Of a stretch of 48,047 nt of DNA, positions 40,703-48,047 are shown one piece after another. Position 1 is the first letter of the stretch. Each line of letters opens with the position of its first letter. The notes below the pieces were generated by a model that saw nothing but the letters and a program-made list of their open reading frames with translations, was not told the origin of the DNA and did not search any database. Location: positions 528,519-576,565 of the forward strand of contig NZ_JAIQYY010000001.1 in the NCBI RefSeq assembly GCF_020181035.1, in the 5' to 3' direction. This DNA is from Streptomyces sp. CoH27 (GTDB lineage Bacteria; Actinomycetota; Actinomycetes; Streptomycetales; Streptomycetaceae). The translations under genes and the position numbers were made by a program.

Positions 40703-41639
40703 ATGAGCGGAATGCGCTGTGGCCAGCGGATTCGCCCGCTTTGATCGCTGATCAAGCGCTGCCCAGGAAGAATCCGTTCACGGCCCCTTTTCGCGGGGTA
40801 CGCGCGCGTGTGGCACATCACGTTCCCGGCAAGATCAGCGGGCCAGCCGGCCGAGCAACGAGGAGGCGGCCGCGACACCGAGCGCGGCGGCCACCGCCAG
40901 CACCGCGAAGTCGGACCCGAGATGCGCCGGCGTACCGAGCAGCAGCCCGCGCAGGGCGTCGACTTGATAGCTCAGCGGGTTGACCTTGCTGACGGCCTGG
41001 AGCCAGCCCGGCATCACCGAAACGGGGTAGAGGGCGTTGGAGCCGAAGAACAGCGGCATGGTGATCGCCTGCCCGAAGCCCATCAGCCGGTCCCGGCTGA
41101 GGACGATGCCCGCGATGGTCATCGACAGACAGGAGAAGAACACCGCGGCGAGGACCACGGCGGCGGCGACGCCGAGCAGCTTCAGCGGGTTCCAGGTGAG
41201 GGCGACACCGAGCAGGGCCGCGATCGCGATCACGACGACCGCCTGGATCAGCGACTTCACCCCGGCCGCGAACGCCTTGCCGGTGATCAGCGCCGAGCGC
41301 GGGGTCGGGGTGACGAGGAGCTTGTTGAGGATGCCCGCGTCCCGTTCCCAGATGATCTGGATGCCGTAGAAGATCGCGATGAACATCGCGGACTGGGCGA
41401 TGATGCCGGGCGCCAGATAGTCGACGTACGGCACACCGCCGGTGGGGATCGCCCGGATCCGGGTGAAGGTCTGGCCGAAGATCAGCAGCCACAGGGCGGG
41501 CTGGACGGCGCGCGTGTACAGCTCGGTGCGGTCGTGGCGCAGCTTCTGCAGCTCGACCGCGCACAGGGCGGCGACCCGGGCGGGCAGCAGCCGCCAGCCC
41601 GCCCGCGGCACGGGCGGGGTGAGCAGCAGATCCGTGCGG

Positions 41640-42586
<947 letters not shown>

Positions 42587-42590
<4 letters not shown>

Positions 42591-43042
42591 GGCTCCTCGG
42601 CCTCCTCGTGCAGGGTGACGGCCAGCTTGCGCAGTGCCGGAAGGGCAGCGCGGAGGGCTTCCCGGTCGGCCGCGTCGAGCCGGGAGACATGCCGCGCGAC
42701 CAGCTCGGCCCGGCGCCGCCGCCAGTCGGCGAGCCGCTGTCCGGCGGCCTCGGTGAGCAGCAGGCGCGCGGCGCGGCGGTCGGCCGGGTCGGTCTCCCGG
42801 AGCAGCTGTCCGCCCTTGACCAGCTGGTTGACCAGGGTGGAGACGGAGTTGCCCGCCAGGTGCAGTGCCCTGGCCGCGTCCGAGATGCCGATGCCGGGCC
42901 GCGCCTCGACCAGCCGCAACAGCTCCACTTCGGCACCGCGCAGGCGGGGCACGCTCAGCCCGCCGCGCAGGCGCCGCCGGACCAGCCGCTGAATGCGCAC
43001 CAGCGTGTCCGCGAGTTCCTCCGGGAAGGTCTCGTCCTCCAC
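42587..43042 (-). CDS. MarR-family regulator of the ABC exporter operon
   Basis: A 151-residue winged-helix protein (EVELLRLVEARPGIGISDAARALHLAGNSVSTLVNQLVKGGQLLRETDPADRRAARLLLT, about 30-95) flanked by dimerisation helices. GTG at 43042 was chosen: TAATCT (complement of 43050-43055) ends 7 nt upstream, implying a leaderless mRNA, and the extension to 43132 would run through the operator. It is the first gene of the exporter operon and most likely represses it until a transported drug binds. Confidence 0.87.
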
Positions 43043-43056
43043 TCCTCGAAGATTAC

Positions 43057-43069
43057 CTCTGTTACAGAG
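43057..43069. promoter_or_regulatory. MarR operator CTCTGTTACAGAG
   Basis: A perfect 6-bp dyad around one central base lies directly upstream of the minus-strand TAATCT -10 element. Repressor binding there would block the marR-ABC operon. Confidence 0.6.
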
Positions 43070-43170
43070 CTTTTTCCTCACGAGGAGGCCAAAAGAGGTC
43101 AAGGAGCGCGAAACGGCTCGCGCAGTGGACACTGGTGCCAGACCGTCCCCTACCGCAGGACGCGAGCGCC

Positions 43171-43976
43171 ATGAACCAGAACCCCCCTGCCGACGGTGGA
43201 CCGCGCCGACGGGACATCATCTCCACGCACTCCGTCTTCGGCGCCCCGTGCTGGGTGAGCCTGACCAGCCGGGACCTGAAGGCCACCCAGGACTTCTACA
43301 CGGCTGTCCTGGGCTGGCGCTGGCGCGGCGCCAAACTCGGTGAGCACTTCCGGATCGCGCTGGCCGACGGGGTGCCGGTGGCGGGGATCGCCGCCGTCGC
43401 CGCGATGTGGCAGATGGCCGTGGCCTGGACGCCGTACTTCGCCGTGCCGGACGCCGACGTGGCCGTGGCCCGGGCCCGCGAGCGCGGCGGTACGGCGGCC
43501 GTCGGGCCGCTGTCCTTCGCGCCGGGCCGGGCCGCGCTGCTCGCCGACCGGGACGGGGCGACCTTCGGGATCTGGCAGGGGGAACTGGTCGGCAACTGGG
43601 AGGCCTGGCGGCGGGCGTCACCGACGTTCATACGGCTGCACACCCGCGACGCCTTCGACGCCGCGATGTTCTACGGCGAGATCCTCGACTGGGCGTCCGG
43701 GCTGCCGGGCTGCTGCGAGGTGGAGTACGAGGGCGGCGAGGTGGTGCTGCGCAGCGAGGGCGACATCGTGGCGCGGATCGACTCCGGCGCGCTGGAGTCG
43801 GCACCGGATCCCTCCGTGCGGCCGCACTGGCAGATCCACTTCGCCGTCGCGGACGTCCTGGGCTGTGCCCGTACGGCCGAGAAGCACGGGGGCAGTGTGC
43901 TGAGCGAGGAGGAGGACGAGGCGATCCTGCGGGATGCGGACGGGGCGCAGTTCACCGTGACGGCACGCCGGCAGCG

Positions 43977-43980
<4 letters not shown>
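43171..43980 (+). CDS. VOC-family (glyoxalase-like) two-domain protein
   Basis: A 269-residue protein with two vicinal-oxygen-chelate modules. The first (~20-140) shows SVFGAPCWVSLTSRDLKATQDFYTAVLGW and ALLADRDGATFGIWQ; the second (~150-265) shows IRLHTRDAFDAAMFYGEILDW and AILRDADGAQFTV. Such tandem proteins resemble hydroxylase/dioxygenase or antibiotic-binding proteins with unknown ligand. ATG at 43171 has AGGA ~10 nt upstream, a loose fit. It is divergent from the marR-ABC operon and could be co-regulated through the 43057 palindrome. Convergent with glgX. Confidence 0.83.
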
Positions 43981-46123
<2,143 letters not shown>

Positions 46124-46127
<4 letters not shown>

Positions 46128-46702
46128 CGGCTGCCCTCCAGGGTGTCGCCCAGAACGGCGGCCGGTGCGGCAAGCCCGTCGTCCGCGGCGGCCGCCGTGG
46201 CGGCCAGAGTGTCGTCCGGGGCACCGGCCGGGGCGGCCAGCACGGTGACCGGCAGCTCGCGCGGCACCTCCAGGCCCTGCCGCAGGGTGGGCGCGGGCGC
46301 GAGGGGCACCAGCGGGACGCGCTCGCCGGCGCGGGCGCGCTGCGAGAACCAGATGATCTTGCTGCCGCTGTCGGAGGCGCAACAGCCCCAGCCGTCGCTC
46401 ATGGCGGCGATGTCCGCGAGGCAGGACCGCAGGTCCTGGTCGGGGCGCAGATCGGGGTCGTCGTCGCCGAAGGCGGTGATCAGGTGCTGTCCGTTCCACC
46501 ACATCTCGATCGACGTGTGCTTGTCGGAGGCGTGCTGGTGGATCGCCCGCAGCAGCAGCTCGGTGCCGCGGCAGACGGGGTCCGTGAGATTCTCCAGGTC
46601 CCAGTAACGCAGGTGGGCGGCCAGGATGCGGCTGACCTGTCCCACCCGTTCCGGGCTCACTTCCACGTCGAGGTGGTAGTAGCAGGGCACTGCGGTCGTC
46701 AT
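46124..46702 (-). CDS. RsbW-like ATP-binding (HATPase-fold) protein coupled to glgX
   Basis: A 192-residue protein. Residues ~5-130 resemble a single anti-sigma-type HATPase domain: YYHLDVEVSPERVGQVSRILAAHLRYWDL, then the N-box position TELLLRAIHQHA, a DDDPDLRP loop and DGWGCCASDSGSKIIWF. The N-box Asn that holds Mg-ATP is replaced by Arg, so ATP binding or kinase activity may be altered. The last ~60 residues are alanine/proline-rich and disordered. ATG at 46702 follows GAGGAG by 9 nt. The 4-nt overlap with glgX suggests a regulatory role in glycogen turnover, which is inference. Confidence 0.75.
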
Positions 46703-47004
46703 CGTCGCTTGCTCCTCACCGGCGAAGCTCTGGCTCCCCGCGCCTGTCCGAGAGGGATCCCGGACACACAGCGTGAGGGCAGATCGCTTCTGAGTCACCT
46801 CCACGGTGCGGTCACTACGCCATTCGTGCAACACGAGCACCCGACACCATCCATGGTTGAAGCTCCAACAAGACGCTGCGTCGTCGTGCGTGCACCATAA
46901 GTGAAAGCCTCGATCGCCGTAACGGTGCCGTGCCCTTCCGTGCGCGGACACCACCCGACCGTCGGGAACGCGCCCAGTCGAGAGCGTGAAAGGTGAAGAC
47001 GGCG
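46703..47004. other. Divergent leader region between the HATPase-fold and DUF5133 genes
   Basis: A ~300-bp non-coding interval serving two divergent genes. The only clear signal is a perfect 13-bp palindrome CCCGACCGTCGGG at 46954-46966, about 40 bp before the DUF5133 start. I found no convincing -35/-10 pair. Confidence 0.4.
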
Positions 47005-47304
47005 ATGCTGCTACCCGCCAAGGCCGAAGTGGCCCGGCAGTTGCGGCGTTACCGGGCGTGGGAGCGCGTGATGCTCGCCTCGCCCCACGACCGCACGGTC
47101 CGGGCCACCTTCGAGGACTCGGGTTACACGCTGTGCGTACTGATGGGCAAACGCTGCGCCCGCGAGGCGGCGGACGCGGCCGAACGCTATCTGCGCACCA
47201 GCCTGGTCACCTACCTGCGCGAGCAGAACGGGCGGCCGAAACGTCGCCGGAAGGCGAGAAGACCGCCGCCACCGGAGCGGCGTTCCACGGCGTCAAGCCC
47301 CTGA
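47005..47304 (+). CDS. DUF5133 domain-containing protein
   Basis: A 99-residue helical protein with the DUF5133 layout: an MLLPAKAEVARQLRRYRAWERVML N terminus, then SGYTLCVLMGKRCAREAADAAERYL, and a basic proline/arginine-rich tail. The family is confined to actinobacteria, is small and cytoplasmic, and has no known activity. ATG at 47005 is preferred over GTG 46993 because family members begin with ML-P. AAAGG lies 11 nt upstream. It is separated from glgE by a strong hairpin. Confidence 0.78.
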   Translation: MLLPAKAEVARQLRRYRAWERVMLASPHDRTVRATFEDSGYTLCVLMGKRCAREAADAAERYLRTSLVTYLREQNGRPKRRRKARRPPPPERRSTASSP

Positions 47305-47361
47305 GCTGGCACCGTACAAGGCGTTCCCCCCGGGACCGACGTGAGTCGGCCCGTCCTGGAT

Positions 47362-47392
47362 CGCGAAGCCGGGCCCGGTGCCCGGCTTCGCG
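47362..47392 (+). terminator. 12-bp hairpin between DUF5133 and glgE
   Basis: CGCGAAGCCGGG (47362-47373) and CCCGGCTTCGCG (47381-47392) pair perfectly around a 7-nt loop, 58 nt after the DUF5133 stop and 6 nt before the glgE ribosome site. It is a probable terminator; it would also be a leader structure if transcription reads through. Confidence 0.65.
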
Positions 47393-47398
47393 CACGGC

Positions 47399-47406
47399 GG
47401 AGGTGA
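47399..47406 (+). promoter_or_regulatory. Perfect ribosome binding site of glgE
   Basis: GGAGGTGA is fully complementary to the anti-Shine-Dalgarno and lies 5 nt before ATG 47412, which fixes the glgE start. Confidence 0.75.
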
Positions 47407-47411
47407 GATAC

Positions 47412-48047
47412 ATGCGCAGGACCCCGGCCATCGGCCGTGTACCGGTACGTGACGTCCGGCCGGCCGTGGAGTGCGGCAGGCGCCCGGCGAAGGCGGTGGC
47501 CGGGGAGACCTTCCAGGTCACGGCGACCGTGTTCCGCGAAGGGCACGACGCCGTGGGTGCCAACGTGGTCCTGCGCGATCCGAAGGGCCGCCGTGGCCCG
47601 TGGACACCGATGCGGGAGCTGTCTCCCGGCAGCGACCTGTGGGGTGCGGAGGTCACGCCGGACGCGACGGGCCGCTGGACCTTCCGCGTCGAGGCCTGGT
47701 CCGACCCGGTGGCGACCTGGCGGCACACCGCCTCGGTCAAGATCCCGGCGGGCGTCGACATCGGGCTGGTCCTGGAGGAGGGTGCCGAGCTGTACGACCG
47801 GGCGGCCGCCGGAGTGCCGAAGGGCCCGGAACGCGACCTCGTCCTGGCCGCCGCGCACGCCCTCGGCGACGACTCCCGGTCGGTGCACGAGCGCCTGAAG
47901 CCGGCTCTGTCCCCGGAGGTGGACGCGCTCCTGGCCCGGTATCCGCTGCGGGAGTTGGTCACCGCCTCCGATCCGATGCCGTTGCTGGTGGAGCGGGAGC
48001 GGGCCCTGTACGGCTCCTGGTACGAGTTCTTCCCGCGCTCCGAGGGC
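47412..48047 (+). CDS. glgE: Alpha-1,4-glucan:maltose-1-phosphate maltosyltransferase GlgE (5' part)
   Basis: The first 212 residues of GlgE, open to the right edge of the window. GlgE transfers maltosyl units from maltose-1-phosphate to glycogen chains. Diagnostic N-terminal blocks are IGRVPVRDVRPAVECGRRPAKAV, ATVFREGHDAVGANVVLRDP, TPMRELSPG, WRHTASVKIPAG and LYGSWYEFFPRSEG. The full protein should be about 660-680 residues, so the GH13 catalytic centre lies outside. A perfect ribosome site precedes the ATG. treS, pep2 and glgB would be the expected downstream genes. Confidence 0.92.
   Translation, partial: MRRTPAIGRVPVRDVRPAVECGRRPAKAVAGETFQVTATVFREGHDAVGANVVLRDPKGRRGPWTPMRELSPGSDLWGAEVTPDATGRWTFRVEAWSDPVATWRHTASVKIPAGVDIGLVLEEGAELYDRAAAGVPKGPERDLVLAAAHALGDDSRSVHERLKPALSPEVDALLARYPLRELVTASDPMPLLVERERALYGSWYEFFPRSEG

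Overview
The window is high-GC actinobacterial chromosome, almost certainly from a Streptomyces species. The grounds are codon third positions saturated with G/C, many GTG starts, twin-arginine exported proteins, DUF2690 and DUF5133 proteins, a PAS-GAF-PP2C-HATPase phosphatase and a GlgE/GlgX glycogen locus. I saw no rRNA, tRNA, CRISPR array, phage module or transposase. Most genes are short, independently regulated units typical of a chromosome arm or accessory interval.

Layout. 1-306: wreck of an M4 metallopeptidase carrying a 40-bp palindromic insert. 307-9.8 kb: S9 peptidase, P-loop NTPase, MerR remnant plus SDR, DUF1905 protein, NmrA-like reductase divergent from a frameshifted TetR gene, metallophosphoesterase, LLM flavin oxidoreductase, frameshifted TauD dioxygenase. 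9.9-17.3 kb: a fructan-use locus made of a Tat-exported GH32 enzyme divergent from binding protein, two permeases and a cytoplasmic GH32, with a LacI regulator and matching operators. 17.5-22.2 kb: XRE/MmyB regulator divergent from an aldo/keto reductase, two adjacent ruined M20 hydrolases, secreted cupin. 22.2-30.0 kb: SpoIIE-type phosphatase, Bcp peroxiredoxin, MarR/monooxygenase pair, secreted SH3 protein, membrane-tethered HTH protein, LysR/EamA pair. 30.1-33.6 kb: cytochrome P450, ferredoxin and ferredoxin reductase operon, then an OmpR-type regulator with a degenerate receiver. 33.7-38.1 kb: zinc alcohol dehydrogenase, TetR repressor, MFS exporter, orphan NarL regulator. 38.1-43.0 kb: small ATP-dependent DNA ligase, a hemC paralogue, an unknown protein, and a MarR-ABC exporter operon. 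43.2-48.0 kb: VOC protein, then glgX with a coupled ATPase-fold protein, a DUF5133 protein and the 5' part of glgE.

The best-integrated systems are the fructan locus (extracellular cleavage, ABC import, intracellular cleavage, LacI control), the self-contained P450 electron-transfer operon, the TetR-ADH-MFS module whose intergenic regions share a palindromic motif, and the glycogen/maltose-1-phosphate cluster at the right edge. At least five coding regions are broken (M4, TetR, TauD, two M20). I do not see a clearly new defence or biosynthetic system. The least explained items are the shared operator family, the degenerate OmpR regulator, the N-box-deficient ATPase-fold protein coupled to glgX, and the paired M20 decay.
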